A stretch of 64,000 nucleotides of DNA from Prochlorococcus sp. AG-355-K03 (lineage in GTDB: Bacteria > Cyanobacteriota > Cyanobacteriia > PCC-6307 > Cyanobiaceae): contig QCDS01000003.1 of the NCBI GenBank assembly GCA_003278685.1, forward strand, positions 22,401 through 86,400, read 5' to 3'. Under the pieces are notes generated by a model. It ran no database searches, had not been told where the DNA came from, and saw only the letters and a list, made by a program, of their open reading frames with translations. This document shows, piece after piece, positions 9,166 through 19,398 of the stretch. Every line of letters starts with the position of its first letter. Within the stretch, counting starts at the first letter, position 1. Made by a program: the position numbers and the translations under genes.

Positions 9166-10062
9166 TTATTTATTTTTCTCCTCAATCATTTTATGAATTA
9201 TTGGAGTGAGAATTAGTTCCATTGCGAATCCCATTTTTCCTCCATTTACAACGATACTTGTTGGACTTGACATGAATGAATCGTTAATCATTCCAAGCAA
9301 GTATTGAAAATCAATACCCCATTTTTCTCTTGCCCCTTTTCTGAAATGTATTATCACAAAGCTCTCATCAGGAGTTGGGATATTTCTGCATATGAAAGGA
9401 TTTGAAGTGTCAATTGTGGGAATTCTTTGGAAATTAATATCAGTTTTGCTGAATTGTGGGCAGATGTGATTTATATAATCAGGCATTCTTCTCAATATCG
9501 TATCCACAATGGTTTCCGCTGAGTAACCTCTTTCTGCGTTATCTCTATGGATTTTTTGAATCCACTCTAAATTTGTTATCGGAACAACGCCAACAAGTAA
9601 ATCAGCATAGGATGCCACATTGTATCCATCACCTTCTACCCCGCCATGCAAACCTTCATAAAAAAGTACGTCTGTTCCCTCAGGAATATCTTCCCATGGA
9701 GTAAATTGCCCAGGTTCTAGGGATGTCCCAAGTCTTGTATTATGTTCTTCTGCTTCTTCAAGACTATGTAGATAATATCTTTTTTTTCCTCCTCCAGTTT
9801 CACCATAGATTTTAAAAAGCTCTTCTAATTTGTCAAAAAGATTAGCCTCGGGACCAAAATGAGAGAAATTTTCACCTTTTGAAAGAGCGTCTGCCATCGC
9901 TTTTTTCATAGGCATTCTTTCAAATCTGTGGTAACTATCACCTTCTACAACTGCGGGAACAATATCTTCTCTGGCAAAAATATGCTCAAAGGCTCTTTTA
10001 ACTGTACTTGTTCCTGCTCCTGAAGATCCTGTTACAGCGACTACTGGATGACGTTTAGACAT
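9166..10062 (-). CDS. prk: Phosphoribulokinase, proteobacterial (class I) type
   Basis: 298 residues. P-loop GSSGAGTST is at residues 12-20, then VVEGDSYHRFER, FYEGLHGG, and LEWIQKIHRDNAERGYS. It phosphorylates ribulose-5-P to RuBP, the Rubisco substrate. Length and motifs fit the octameric proteobacterial class, not the 330-400-residue plant/cyanobacterial class. The P-loop cysteine and partner cysteine used for thioredoxin control in the plant type are absent: there are Ala/Ser residues in the loop. This agrees with alpha-cyanobacteria carrying proteobacterial-like Calvin-cycle components. Confidence 0.95.
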   Translation of the reverse strand: MSKRHPVVAVTGSSGAGTSTVKRAFEHIFAREDIVPAVVEGDSYHRFERMPMKKAMADALSKGENFSHFGPEANLFDKLEELFKIYGETGGGKKRYYLHSLEEAEEHNTRLGTSLEPGQFTPWEDIPEGTDVLFYEGLHGGVEGDGYNVASYADLLVGVVPITNLEWIQKIHRDNAERGYSAETIVDTILRRMPDYINHICPQFSKTDINFQRIPTIDTSNPFICRNIPTPDESFVIIHFRKGAREKWGIDFQYLLGMINDSFMSSPTSIVVNGGKMGFAMELILTPIIHKMIEEKNK

Positions 10063-10151
10063 TTTTTAAAAACAATATCTAATGATTCTGACAGGTCATA
10101 TGCCAACTTTATGTTTTACTTAAAAATATTTTTTTATTTATTAATTTTTTT

Positions 10152-11225
10152 TTAAATTTCATCCATTATTTTATCTCCGATTTCACTGCAAGATAATACT
10201 TCAGAAAACCCATCAGCTAAATCGGCTGTTCTAAATCCTTTTGATAAAACTTTATCAATGGCAGTTTCTAAATTTTCTGCAGCTTCTTCTTCATTTAATC
10301 CAATTTTTAACATCATGGAAGCAGATAAAAGCATTGCAATAGGATTCGCTATATTTTTACCTGCTATATCAGGAGCCGAACCATGAACCGGTTCAAAAAC
10401 CCCTGGTCCATCATTGTTTAGAGAAGCAGAAGGAAGCATACCAATAGAACCAGTTAACATTGCAGCTAAGTCGCTTAAAATATCTCCAAATAAATTACTT
10501 GTTAAAATTACATCAAATTGACCAGGATCTCTAACTAATTGCATTGCTGCATTATCAACGTACATATTGCTTAGAGATATATTTTTATCTTTTGAGGTGA
10601 TATTTAAAACTGTATCTCTCCACAATTGACTAACCTCAAGAACGTTTGATTTATCAACAGAACATATTTTTTTATTTCTTTGGTTAGCAATTTTTATTGC
10701 TATTTCTGTTATTCTCTCTATCTCGGCTGAATCATAAACCATCGTATTGAAAGCTTTTGGGATTTTTGTATCTGTTATATGTCCTCTTGGTTTTCCAAAA
10801 TAAATTCCCCCTATTAATTCTCTTACAACAATAAGATCTACATGCTCAACGATTTCTTTTTTTAATGTACTTGAATCTAGTAGAGATTTTCTTATTTTGA
10901 CAGGCCTGATATTTGCAAAGAGGTTTAGGGCGGATCTTAACTTTAGTAATCCACTTTCTGGCCTTAATTCTCTTGCAAGAGAGTCATATTTAATATCTCC
11001 TACACATGCTAAAAGTACAGCATCACTTTTTTTGCATTGATCAAGTGTCTTATCTGGAGCAGGACTCCCATATTTTTCATAAGCTATCCCTCCAAATAAT
11101 TCTTCAATAATCTCAATATCGAAATTATGATATTTTGAAAGCTTTTTTAAAACTTTTTTTGAAACTTCTGAAATCTCTGGTCCAATTCCGTCCCCTGACA
11201 ATAAAACTATCTTATATTTCTTCAT
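10152..11225 (-). CDS. leuB: 3-isopropylmalate dehydrogenase
   Basis: 357 residues. The start YKIVLLSGDGIGPEI is typical, followed by LRPESGLLKLRSALNLFANIRP, the substrate-loop VRELIGGIYFGKPRG, and FEPVHGSAPDIAGKNIANP. LeuB oxidatively decarboxylates 3-isopropylmalate to 2-ketoisocaproate with NAD in leucine synthesis. Residues for substrate and Mg binding appear intact. lpxD lies 29 bp upstream on the same strand, so leuB may be the last gene of the long minus-strand run. Confidence 0.96.
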   Translation of the reverse strand: MKKYKIVLLSGDGIGPEISEVSKKVLKKLSKYHNFDIEIIEELFGGIAYEKYGSPAPDKTLDQCKKSDAVLLACVGDIKYDSLARELRPESGLLKLRSALNLFANIRPVKIRKSLLDSSTLKKEIVEHVDLIVVRELIGGIYFGKPRGHITDTKIPKAFNTMVYDSAEIERITEIAIKIANQRNKKICSVDKSNVLEVSQLWRDTVLNITSKDKNISLSNMYVDNAAMQLVRDPGQFDVILTSNLFGDILSDLAAMLTGSIGMLPSASLNNDGPGVFEPVHGSAPDIAGKNIANPIAMLLSASMMLKIGLNEEEAAENLETAIDKVLSKGFRTADLADGFSEVLSCSEIGDKIMDEI

Positions 11226-11254
11226 TTGAATTTTTGTTTATTAAGAACAATAAA

Positions 11255-12289
11255 TTATTGCTTGTCTAATTGTCTAAGTTTTTTTGCTAATTCTGGTAAT
11301 TTTTTAAAAATACTTGAACTCCTTAGCCATGATTTATTTTCCATCGCGGGGAAACCACTAATTACCTTGCCATCTTCTATGTCACAATGGATTCCGCATT
11401 TTGAACTCGCAATGACATTATTACCAACTTTTACTCTATTATTGACTCCTACTTGCCCTGCCAAAATAACACCATCTCCAATATTTGCTCCTCCAGCTAT
11501 ACCAACTTGAGCTGCAATTGCACAATTCTTTCCAATTTTAACTCCATGACCTATTTGTATTAAATTATCTAATTTTGTTCCCTCATCAATAAAAGTAAAT
11601 CCAACTGCGGGCCTATCAATACAACAATTCGTTCCAATTTCAACAAAACTCATTATTTTTACACCACCCTTTTGAGGCATCTTTACCCATTTGCCATTTT
11701 TAGGAATAAAACCAAATCCCTCTGATCCAATAACAGAATTTGAATTAATTACACAATTATTTTTTAGAGTGGTATTTTCGTAAATAACACAATTTGGATG
11801 AATTATATTATTTTTTCCTATTAGAACATTGCCTAAAATTGATGCTCCAGAAAGAATATGATTATTGTCACCAATTACAGTATTTTCTCCAATGTATACA
11901 TTAGGTCCAATATGGCAATCTGCTCCAATTATTGCTGTTTTATCTATAATCGCTGAAGCGTGAATTCCTGGTTTGAAATTAATAGTTTTATATAAACAAT
12001 CCAATACTTCTGCAAATGCAATTCTTGGGTTTTTAACGATTATGTTTGATATATTGAGTTTCCTTAGGGCACTAACGATTGCATCGTTATTAGTAGTTAT
12101 TATTGCTGATGCTTTAGTTTGATCTAATTTTTCTTTAAGGATATTATTTTCTTCTAAAAAAGATATTTGATGTTTAACTGCAGCATCTAATGAGGCAGCA
12201 TCATCTATATATAAATCTTCAAAAATATTGGCACTAATAAAATTTGAATTTCCTTTTTTTATTAGATCAACTAAATCACTTAAAAGCAT
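11255..12289 (-). CDS. lpxD: UDP-3-O-(3-hydroxyacyl)glucosamine N-acyltransferase
   Basis: 344 residues. An N-terminal uridine-binding domain (about 1-100) precedes left-handed beta-helix hexapeptide repeats (about 105-310: for example IGADCHIGPNVYIGENTVIG and later VGVNNRVKVGNNVIA). The catalytic His lies in LIQIGHGVKIG. LpxD adds the N-linked acyl chain in lipid A synthesis, so the organism makes outer-membrane lipid A. It sits 20 bp after proB on the same strand. The C-terminal helix ends KKLRQLDKQ. Confidence 0.95.
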   Translation of the reverse strand: MLLSDLVDLIKKGNSNFISANIFEDLYIDDAASLDAAVKHQISFLEENNILKEKLDQTKASAIITTNNDAIVSALRKLNISNIIVKNPRIAFAEVLDCLYKTINFKPGIHASAIIDKTAIIGADCHIGPNVYIGENTVIGDNNHILSGASILGNVLIGKNNIIHPNCVIYENTTLKNNCVINSNSVIGSEGFGFIPKNGKWVKMPQKGGVKIMSFVEIGTNCCIDRPAVGFTFIDEGTKLDNLIQIGHGVKIGKNCAIAAQVGIAGGANIGDGVILAGQVGVNNRVKVGNNVIASSKCGIHCDIEDGKVISGFPAMENKSWLRSSSIFKKLPELAKKLRQLDKQ

Positions 12290-12309
12290 TTTTCAGTTTT
12301 AATTTTTTT

Positions 12310-13392
12310 CTAAGAGAGAGCAAGAACATCTCTGTGTACGACAATTATCGAGGAGTTGTTATTTTCTTTATTATTTAAGATACTTCTTAATTTGTCGCTA
12401 CTTATTGATACTAAACCTTTTGCAACCTCTTTATCATTTGTATTTACGATTTTAACTGCCTGATTAATCGTAAAGTTTCCTTCTACATTCTTAACACCAA
12501 CCGCTAAAAGTGAGGCACCATTTTTTTTGATTGCAAATGAAGCGCCATCATCTAAAGTAATTTTCCCTACTGTTTGAATTGCATGTGAAAGCCAACTTTT
12601 TTTGTTTCCTATAGGTTTTTCTAATGGATAAAATAAAGTTCCAATTTTATTATCATTAAAAATTTCAATTAAGTTTTTTTTATTAGTTCCATCAACTAGT
12701 TGGACTTCGACTCCTCCTTTTGTTGCTATTTCTGCAGAAATTAATTTTGTAGAAATTCCTCCTGTTCCCCATTCATTATTTGAGTTTTGATTATTTTTAT
12801 CTTTAATATCCTTTAATTCACTATTATGGACTTCTTTAATAGGTTGCGCATCTTGATTATTACGTGGATCTTTTGAGTATAGATTTTCAATATCGGTTAA
12901 TAAAATAAGCTTGTTAGCATTTATAGCCAAGGCAACTAAAGCAGAGAGGGTATCATTATCTCCATATTTAAGCTCTTCATTTGCTACGGTATCATTTTCG
13001 TTTACTATTGGAATAACATTTAAATCGATTAATTTTTTTAAAGTTTTTGAAGCGTTATTGAAGGATTCTCGTGAATTGAAATCAGCTTTAGTTATTAAAA
13101 TTTGAGCAATATTATGACCTAATTTATTAAATACTTTATCGTATAAGGACATTAAATTAACTTGACCTACTGCAGCAGTAGCTTGAAGGGTACTTAAATC
13201 ATTTGGTCTCGTTTTAATATTTAATTTTTGGCAACCCAATCCGACGGCTCCACTAGTTACTAAAATTAATTTGTTTCCTTTTGAAAGAAAACTTGTAAAG
13301 GATCTAGCAAGGTTTTCAATAACTTCTTCTGTAGATGTTTCCTCTGTTCCTCTTAAAATACTAGTACCAATTTTTATAACCCAAGTTTTCAT
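12310..13392 (-). CDS. proB: Glutamate 5-kinase
   Basis: 360 residues with an amino-acid-kinase domain (KIGTSILRG at 7-15, [10 protein letters not shown] at 44-53, [25 protein letters not shown]) and a C-terminal PUA domain from about residue 275. ProB phosphorylates glutamate, the first step of proline synthesis; proline feedback acts on the kinase domain. The start overlaps the yqeG stop by 4 bp, implying coupled translation. An Asn-rich insertion (NNQNSNNEW, about 205) before GTGGISTK is an AT-rich genome effect. Confidence 0.95.
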   Translation of the reverse strand: MKTWVIKIGTSILRGTEETSTEEVIENLARSFTSFLSKGNKLILVTSGAVGLGCQKLNIKTRPNDLSTLQATAAVGQVNLMSLYDKVFNKLGHNIAQILITKADFNSRESFNNASKTLKKLIDLNVIPIVNENDTVANEELKYGDNDTLSALVALAINANKLILLTDIENLYSKDPRNNQDAQPIKEVHNSELKDIKDKNNQNSNNEWGTGGISTKLISAEIATKGGVEVQLVDGTNKKNLIEIFNDNKIGTLFYPLEKPIGNKKSWLSHAIQTVGKITLDDGASFAIKKNGASLLAVGVKNVEGNFTINQAVKIVNTNDKEVAKGLVSISSDKLRSILNNKENNNSSIIVVHRDVLALS

Positions 13393-13883
13393 TTTATAAA
13401 ATGAGAAATTAATTTTTCTATTATCAAAGTTAAATTAAATTTTATAGGCAAGCCATCTCTATTTAATCGCTTAACTAATATTGTTTTTATATCACATCTA
13501 TTCCCAACAATAATATCTGTAAAAATTCTGTCGCCAATAATGGCAATATTTTTTGGCTCTCTGCCAATTTCTTTGATAGCAGACAAAGTTACTTTTGTTC
13601 TTGGTTTTGATGCATTGTACTTGTACCTTAAATTTAATTCTTTCGCTATTTTTGCGATTCTTTTTTTTGATGGATTATTACTTATTAGATACAAGGAGAA
13701 AAGTTTTTTAGATTCTATGATCCAATTTTTTACAGCTTTTGGGATCATATTAGATTTTCTATTTACTAGAGTTCCATCCACATCTAGCAATAAAGAATTA
13801 ATTCCTTTTTTTTGCAATTCAGATTGAGAAATATTATATATTGGTAAGTCTGAATCCCAATTGACTTTTAGGATAGATCTCAT
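13389..13883 (-). CDS. YqeG-family HAD (subclass IIIA) phosphatase
   Basis: 164 residues. HAD motif I is [12 protein letters not shown] (about residues 31-42), motif II is in [12 protein letters not shown], and motif III/IV is [17 protein letters not shown]. YqeG/HAD-IIIA proteins are small phosphatases; yeast Gep4 of this group dephosphorylates phosphatidylglycerophosphate, so a PGP-phosphatase role is possible, especially as pgsA lies in the window. That link is inference. It overlaps proB by 4 bp and follows the DUF3727 gene by 5 bp. Confidence 0.88.
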   Translation of the reverse strand: MRSILKVNWDSDLPIYNISQSELQKKGINSLLLDVDGTLVNRKSNMIPKAVKNWIIESKKLFSLYLISNNPSKKRIAKIAKELNLRYKYNASKPRTKVTLSAIKEIGREPKNIAIIGDRIFTDIIVGNRCDIKTILVKRLNRDGLPIKFNLTLIIEKLISHFIK

Positions 13884-13888
13884 TGATT

Positions 13889-14425
13889 TTAAGAACTACT
13901 TTTTTCAAGCTCAGTTTCAATCAAAGGTTGAATTCTATCGAACTCATCATCTTCAACTAATAAGGCACCTTTGTCTTTTAATTTACCCACAATAAAAAAA
14001 GGATCTAGTGGTATATATAAACCATATTCTTGATCAAAAAGATTAAAGTTAACGAGCAATTCATAACTCTCACTATAATCATCGACGTAATCTTCTTCTA
14101 ATTCATCGTAAATTGGTTCTTCAAGTTCTCCTGATACTGTTAATGTAACTGCTGATCTGATAAGTCTTAAATCATGTTCTTGAAGAACTGCTTCAGCATT
14201 TTTTAGTATTTGTTCATTTTTATCTATTTTCTCAATTAATTCAGGTTCATCTTTTTCATTTATCTTAAAAAGACTTACTGGAGTATCAACTGGCGTTAAT
14301 AAAGCATATTCTTGGCCCTCAACACTTACTAATTGTTCAAGATAACAAAATAGCTCGTTTCCATTTGAGTCATTTAATAAAAGAGTCTGTGCATCATAAT
14401 TATCATTTGAATTGGCTTCTTTCAT
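13889..14425 (-). CDS. DUF3727 family cyanobacterial protein
   Basis: 178 acidic residues. The N-terminal part (TLLLNDSNGNELFCYLEQLVSVEGQEYALLTPVDTPV split over residues 14-50) resembles a DUF1292-like small beta domain, followed by a second similar strand set (YELLVNFNLFDQEYGLYIPLDPFFIVG, about 123-150). This two-part arrangement is typical of DUF3727 proteins of cyanobacteria and plants. Function is unknown. Neighbours are yqeG (5 bp) and ruvX (26 bp) on the same strand, suggesting one transcript. Confidence 0.82.
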   Translation of the reverse strand: MKEANSNDNYDAQTLLLNDSNGNELFCYLEQLVSVEGQEYALLTPVDTPVSLFKINEKDEPELIEKIDKNEQILKNAEAVLQEHDLRLIRSAVTLTVSGELEEPIYDELEEDYVDDYSESYELLVNFNLFDQEYGLYIPLDPFFIVGKLKDKGALLVEDDEFDRIQPLIETELEKSSS

Positions 14426-14451
14426 TTAAAAATTATCTATCCTTTTTAATA

Positions 14452-14913
14452 CTAATATTTTATCTGACGTTTACCAGCTATTTCTTCTAATTCAGGACCC
14501 TCTTCGATCCATTGTTCAAGTATTATTTTTGCTGAAAAACTATCAATCAATCCGGATTTATCTTTTTTTATTCCAAATCTATATGAAGATTCCCAAGTTG
14601 AACTATGTTCGTTGACATACGAAAATGGAAGATTTAATTCATTTGAAAGTAATTGACCGTAATTTTTACAGTCAATAGCTTGAGTGGTCATTTTACCTTC
14701 CTCATCAAGGGGAATACCCACAATAAAACCAGTCAAATTAAATTCATATATATAATTTCTAATGATTTTAATCTCTTGATTATTTTTAAATCTTTTTACT
14801 GCTGGAAGTATATTTGATGTTATGCAGAGAGGATCACAATAAGCTAATCCTATTCTTTTGGTACCTATATCCAAACTCAAAATTGACTTGGGTTTGGGTT
14901 TGCAAAATTTCAC
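14452..14913 (-). CDS. ruvX: YqgF/RuvX-family Holliday-junction resolvase-like nuclease
   Basis: 153 residues. The RNase H-like fold motifs are visible: [15 protein letters not shown] (residues 14-28), [13 protein letters not shown] and [12 protein letters not shown], with a late Asp in [16 protein letters not shown]. Members process pre-16S rRNA 5' ends and may cut Holliday junctions. Its start overlaps the previous gene's stop by 4 bp (14910-14913), so translation is coupled to the GNAT-like gene. Confidence 0.92.
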   Translation of the reverse strand: MKFCKPKPKSILSLDIGTKRIGLAYCDPLCITSNILPAVKRFKNNQEIKIIRNYIYEFNLTGFIVGIPLDEEGKMTTQAIDCKNYGQLLSNELNLPFSYVNEHSSTWESSYRFGIKKDKSGLIDSFSAKIILEQWIEEGPELEEIAGKRQIKY

Positions 14914-15965
14914 TTTGTTTTTAATGGAAAAGGAGATGGATATGGATTACCTTGGGGACTTAATTTTTCAAAGATTGAGTCCAAAGATTGATTTATTATA
15001 TTGACTTGTTTGGTTTCATTCTTGACTATTGTGTTCCTGATAAGAATTATTTCTTGATTTTCTTCTTTGAGATTACATTCTTCGAGAAAAAGATTTAATT
15101 GAGAATTTTCTTTATAGGTTTTTAAATATGAAACAGGTGATTTTTCAAAAAATCTTTTTATAAATTCTTTTAAAATAGAATTGAATCTCTTATCCCAATA
15201 TCTACTTATAGTTAAAGTATAAATTTCTTCATTTTGATAATTAATATCTTTTAAAATTGTACATAAAACTGAATTTTCATGTATTAAGGCACCACTTTTA
15301 GAGTTATTCCTTTTAAGAATGTCGTCTTGATCAAAATCTAAAATATTTCTTATTAAAGGAGATTGATTTGATCTTATGAAATTAACTATTTTTAATATAT
15401 TTTGTTTATTAATGTTTTGGAATTCATTAATTAATGAATAGGCATTGGTATTTTGATTTATGGATTTATCTAGATCAGAACTATTCCAAAGGATTATCTC
15501 TCCTAAAGGTTGAAAGCCTAATTCTCTTGAAGTTGATATGAGGTCAACATTATTTATATCAGCGTTAATTATCCAACTTGAAGTTTTGATGTCTTTTATT
15601 GAGATAGATTTTTTTATCAATCCTAAAGTTAATTGTTTACCTGTTAAAGAACACTTGTTGTTTATCAATTTGGGCTTTGATATTTTTAAGCAAGTCTCTT
15701 TTTTGTTTAAAGGAAAAATATTCAAATAACCAATAATTTCGTTTCCATGTATAGCAATTATGCATTTATTTTTATTTTTCTTAAGATTATTTAAAAAAAT
15801 TTTTAAGTCATCAAAGGTATTTATAATTGCCATCTTTAAAAACCAATTATTCAATTCCTTATTTTTAATATCTATTAAAAGATTTATGTGCCTTATATGG
15901 AGTTCTTCAAAAGTTACTTCCATTCCTTTTTTAGATTGAAAAGAATAAGAGGTATCTTTTTTCAT
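14910..15965 (-). CDS. GNAT-like acetyltransferase-fold protein, unknown substrate
   Basis: 351 residues. The first 160 residues have a GNAT layout: [19 protein letters not shown] (beta strands around 69-87), a weakened acetyl-CoA loop region, and the terminal strand [11 protein letters not shown]. The rest is Asn/Lys-rich without a recognised domain. It is probably a conserved picocyanobacterial hypothetical. It abuts the CofE-like gene (one base apart at 15965/15966) and overlaps ruvX by 4 bp. Enzyme activity is uncertain because the usual Q/R-x-x-G-x-G/A loop is not evident. Confidence 0.7.
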   Translation of the reverse strand: MKKDTSYSFQSKKGMEVTFEELHIRHINLLIDIKNKELNNWFLKMAIINTFDDLKIFLNNLKKNKNKCIIAIHGNEIIGYLNIFPLNKKETCLKISKPKLINNKCSLTGKQLTLGLIKKSISIKDIKTSSWIINADINNVDLISTSRELGFQPLGEIILWNSSDLDKSINQNTNAYSLINEFQNINKQNILKIVNFIRSNQSPLIRNILDFDQDDILKRNNSKSGALIHENSVLCTILKDINYQNEEIYTLTISRYWDKRFNSILKEFIKRFFEKSPVSYLKTYKENSQLNLFLEECNLKEENQEIILIRNTIVKNETKQVNIINQSLDSIFEKLSPQGNPYPSPFPLKTK

Positions 15966-17132
15966 TTACTTTTTTTCTCTTATTAATACTATAGGGGTTT
16001 TTTCATCTCCATTGCCAGCTGGATTAGATATTAAGTTTCTTTTGAGTATTTTATTTACTGTTTTATTTGAACTAGCTAAGACTTTCACACCTCCAAGATC
16101 ATTAACATCGACTACAGCGACATCTATATTAAGATGATTAGAGACCTCCCTACAAAATAAATCCGCATTTAGAGGACCCATAACTATACTCTTGTCATAT
16201 GGTGTAACTGTACCGCTTATATCATCAATGAGAGATGATTCTGAACCAGTTAACCTATAGAACATACCTTTAATACCAATTAATTTGAAGAGAAATCCAA
16301 CAAATAGCGCAAAGGTTATTCTTGTGACTCCGATTCTATTTATTAATAATTGCATGCCGCAAGCTGTTGCGAGACTGCTTGTAGGATGAAAAAAATAACA
16401 TAAAGCTTTGGAAAATAAACTATATTCTAAATTTTGGGGGGAAATATATCTATTTTGCATAATCGCTAACGGACTCTCACCGATTGTTAAAATATCATTT
16501 TTTTCAACAATTCCTTTGCAGTATTCAATCACAGTATTTACTGGGTTATCAAAGCAACCAAGTAAATCAGTTTTAATAGCAAAAGCTTTATATTTATTAT
16601 TTAAAGGAATTTCAAAAACTTCTTTCGGCCTTTGTTTTTGACCATCTAAGTTAATTAAAAAACAATCCTTATTATTTGAAATACCAAAATGTCCATAGTT
16701 CTCCCAAAATACTTTTAACCATAGATATTTTATTTTTTTTCTAAAATTGCTATTGCTAAATTTATATATGATTCTTACAAATAATTCAGAATTCGACTTG
16801 ATAATTATTGTTGGCCAGTAATTATTTAAATTCTTAATTTTATTATTTTCATATATATAAATATCTTCTTCATAATTAAAATTTTGACAATATTCGTTAC
16901 CTTTATTTTTAAAAAAATCTAATTCAAAATTTATATTAGTTACCATTGTCTCTTTGTTTTTACTTTTATTTTTTATTTTTAAATTAATAATTAATTCGTT
17001 TAAACCATCCTTTTTTTTGATTTTGTAATTTATAGGTATTAGATTTAACTTTGATTTGGGTGAGTTTTTAATATATAAATCTGAAAGAATTAAAAAAATT
17101 AAAAGAAATAACAGGATATTTATTAATATCAT
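15966..17132 (-). CDS. Membrane-anchored CofE-like (F420-0:gamma-glutamyl ligase fold) protein
   Basis: 388 residues. One N-terminal membrane segment (2-20) is followed by about 130 residues of Lys/Asn-rich beta structure, then a domain resembling the F420-0:gamma-glutamyl ligase family from about 185 (AIKTDLLG, DILTIGESPLAIMQNRYI, TPYDKSIVMGPLNADLFCREV, VAVVDVNDLGGVKVLASS). Cyanobacterial versions are annotated as F420-0 ligase, but no F420 pathway gene is nearby, so the substrate is unknown. It directly precedes the GNAT-like gene and follows the thioredoxin-like gene by 7 bp. Confidence 0.8.
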   Translation of the reverse strand: MILINILLFLLIFLILSDLYIKNSPKSKLNLIPINYKIKKKDGLNELIINLKIKNKSKNKETMVTNINFELDFFKNKGNEYCQNFNYEEDIYIYENNKIKNLNNYWPTIIIKSNSELFVRIIYKFSNSNFRKKIKYLWLKVFWENYGHFGISNNKDCFLINLDGQKQRPKEVFEIPLNNKYKAFAIKTDLLGCFDNPVNTVIEYCKGIVEKNDILTIGESPLAIMQNRYISPQNLEYSLFSKALCYFFHPTSSLATACGMQLLINRIGVTRITFALFVGFLFKLIGIKGMFYRLTGSESSLIDDISGTVTPYDKSIVMGPLNADLFCREVSNHLNIDVAVVDVNDLGGVKVLASSNKTVNKILKRNLISNPAGNGDEKTPIVLIREKK

Positions 17133-17139
17133 TTTTTAA

Positions 17140-17688
17140 TTAATTATTGTTTTTATCTTTTTTTTCAGAAATGATACTGTTGTATTCATTAAAAGTTTCT
17201 ACAGAAAATGTTGTATCTTCTATATTAATTCCTTTTAGTTCTCCTATAACTTTGTTTAATTCATCGATATTAATCAATCCATTTTTATCATATTTAACTT
17301 CACCATCACTATTTAAAATTATCGTCTGTGGAATTAATCCGTTCCAATAATAATTAGGTTCATTTCTAAGATCAGACTTTTCTTTATCCTGTAATTCATC
17401 AGTAGTTAGTGCAATGATATCTATATTATTTCTCCATATCAAATCCAAACCAGATATTATCGGAGCCATAGCTTTACTATCTGAACTATCGTCAAGATAA
17501 AAAAATAAAACTGCGACTCTTTTATTTTTTAATGATTCTTGAAGAGTTGTCTGGGGAGGAACTATAGCCCCATTACCTGCATATATAGGAAAAATGTTGC
17601 CATCGTAACTATTAGTATCTCTTGAGGCATTTGCTTTATATGGACTTAAGAAAATTAATGCTATTAGGATCCATTGAATTATTTTCAT
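17140..17688 (-). CDS. Exported thioredoxin-fold protein without a CXXC motif
   Basis: 182 residues. A signal peptide (1-21, ending YKANA) precedes a thioredoxin-like domain: VAVLFFYLDDSSDSKAMAPII (about 54-74), IDIIALTTDELQ, LIPQTIILNSDGEVKYDKNG. At the usual CXXC site the sequence reads DDSSDSKA, so it cannot work as an oxidoreductase; the cis-Pro (IPQTII) is kept. Similar cyanobacterial and plastid proteins are linked to photosystem I accumulation, which I give as a lead only. It lies in a tight operon between the DUF3685 and CofE-like genes. Confidence 0.78.
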   Translation of the reverse strand: MKIIQWILIALIFLSPYKANASRDTNSYDGNIFPIYAGNGAIVPPQTTLQESLKNKRVAVLFFYLDDSSDSKAMAPIISGLDLIWRNNIDIIALTTDELQDKEKSDLRNEPNYYWNGLIPQTIILNSDGEVKYDKNGLINIDELNKVIGELKGINIEDTTFSVETFNEYNSIISEKKDKNNN

Positions 17689-17702
17689 TAAAGTTTAAAA
17701 AC

Positions 17703-19319
17703 TTACTTTGAACTTGATCTTCCTAATCCTTGAAGGATCCCTTTCCCCACTAAACCGATAGCTTTGCCAACAACCTTTGTAAGGAAAGTTACAAAAAGAT
17801 TACCGATATATTTTACCGCAACTTCTAACTGCGGTGCTAGGGCATCTCTTATCTCAACTAACAATGTAACTTGTTTTTGTAGCCATTCTAGATTCTCTAA
17901 TTCTTTCTCTCTATTTTCATTTTTAAAGTATCGAGTAAATTTTTTATCGATAATATCAATATATTCTCTTTTACTCTCATACAAGTAGATAGGCATATAA
18001 ATATAATCATGCCAGCGATTATAGTTATTAATATTATTTCTAAATCTTTCAAAATTTCTTGTAGATTGTAATTCGGGATTTATAAGTACAGTTCTTAATT
18101 CAGGCCAAGAAGAACAAATATTAAAGATTTCAGAAGCTAATAAATTACAGTTCCTTATTGTCCAATTTGAAATTATATTTTCAAGGATCAAAAATGATTC
18201 TGTTTCATATAGAGGAAGTAATTTTCCATCATAGTCAAGAGCTTCATTTTTAATAATTGGCTCAATAAACATTATTGATTCGTGTGATTCTCTATCTATC
18301 TCTTCGCAACTTACCTCACTATAAATAAAATCATTTATTGAAATGGATTCGCCTCCTTTTTTTAATCGAAAATAACTGTCTGTGATATTTGAAATTGTAT
18401 TAACTTTAAGTTCTTTTATGAGAGAATTTAAATCATCTTTAAAATCTTTCTCCTTGTAGTTTTCCTTAATATTTTTAACTAAATTATCTAACTCATCTAA
18501 CATTTTGCAAATTAGTCGTGAAATGAATTCTTTCTTTATTCCTGAGAGAATTATTGATGAATTATTAAATTCAACCTGTAAGTTAGTTGAGCTATACCTT
18601 TCTTTTAGTCTATTTAAAATCAAATTCCATATTTCTGCAGTGTTTTTATCTTTAATGAAAACAGTGTTCTTATTTTCAAGATTAATTTTATTTTCAGTGT
18701 AAACTGCCTCTGTATAAAGTTCTAGTGAATTACCCCATAAGAAAATCAGAAAAGATTTTGCAGTAATAAGTTCTCTTAATCTTCCCTTTAAAATGAATTT
18801 ATAAAATTCTGGTGTTGAATCAGAGTTGACATATTTGAATATATAGTTAATTTCAGAATCTATTTGTTTAAGACCTGAAGTTAGAATTTTTTGACTAAAA
18901 GATAGAGGCTTATTTTTGTTTAATTGAACTCGGGAATTATTTTCAATATCAAATACCCTTCCTCCATTTAAAATGGTATCAATAGATTCAAGAACTTTTT
19001 CTGGACTAGGATTTAGAAGAAAACCTTCAGCATTTAATGATGGAGGAGTATTTGCTTCGTAAACAAGTTCGCCAGAGAGAATTATAAGAAACTTTGACTC
19101 ATCATATCTTTCTCTTAATTTTAATAATTCTAACCTTATAAGATCTTCTGATTGGAAATTAAGAACATTCCATATAACTAAATCTGGAGTTTTATCACCT
19201 GTTCCATTATTAAAATTAATTTCTAAATTTTGGTCTAGTGATGTTAACTTAAGCGATAATGATTCTGCTATTAAGCTTGGAGCAATAATCAATATCGATT
19301 TTTTTGAAATTAATTCCAA
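17703..19319 (-). CDS. DUF3685 (Ycf55-related) protein with receiver-like N-terminus
   Basis: 538 residues. Residues 5-115 resemble a response-regulator receiver fold (ILIIAPSLIAESLSLKL, LVIWNVLN, LIILSGE, GFLLNPSPEKVLESIDTILNG). The large remainder matches cyanobacterial DUF3685 proteins, related to the red-algal plastid ORF ycf55, ending in a hydrophobic stretch (YIGNLFVTFLTKVVGKAIGLVG, near 505-527) that may touch membrane. Phosphorylation competence of the receiver-like part is doubtful. It is 79 bp downstream of hisA on the same strand. Confidence 0.82.
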   Translation of the reverse strand: MELISKKSILIIAPSLIAESLSLKLTSLDQNLEINFNNGTGDKTPDLVIWNVLNFQSEDLIRLELLKLRERYDESKFLIILSGELVYEANTPPSLNAEGFLLNPSPEKVLESIDTILNGGRVFDIENNSRVQLNKNKPLSFSQKILTSGLKQIDSEINYIFKYVNSDSTPEFYKFILKGRLRELITAKSFLIFLWGNSLELYTEAVYTENKINLENKNTVFIKDKNTAEIWNLILNRLKERYSSTNLQVEFNNSSIILSGIKKEFISRLICKMLDELDNLVKNIKENYKEKDFKDDLNSLIKELKVNTISNITDSYFRLKKGGESISINDFIYSEVSCEEIDRESHESIMFIEPIIKNEALDYDGKLLPLYETESFLILENIISNWTIRNCNLLASEIFNICSSWPELRTVLINPELQSTRNFERFRNNINNYNRWHDYIYMPIYLYESKREYIDIIDKKFTRYFKNENREKELENLEWLQKQVTLLVEIRDALAPQLEVAVKYIGNLFVTFLTKVVGKAIGLVGKGILQGLGRSSSK

Positions 19320-19398
19320 GACTAGATTTCTTATCTCTTATACAAAATTAACTAACAATTACTGCAAACACCAGCCTTAAATCAATTTTTATACTCTT

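Noticed and set aside
15966-17132. True F420 biosynthesis from the CofE-like gene
   Set aside because: No other F420 gene is near, and the domain is fused to an unrelated membrane-anchored part; the name alone does not support the pathway.
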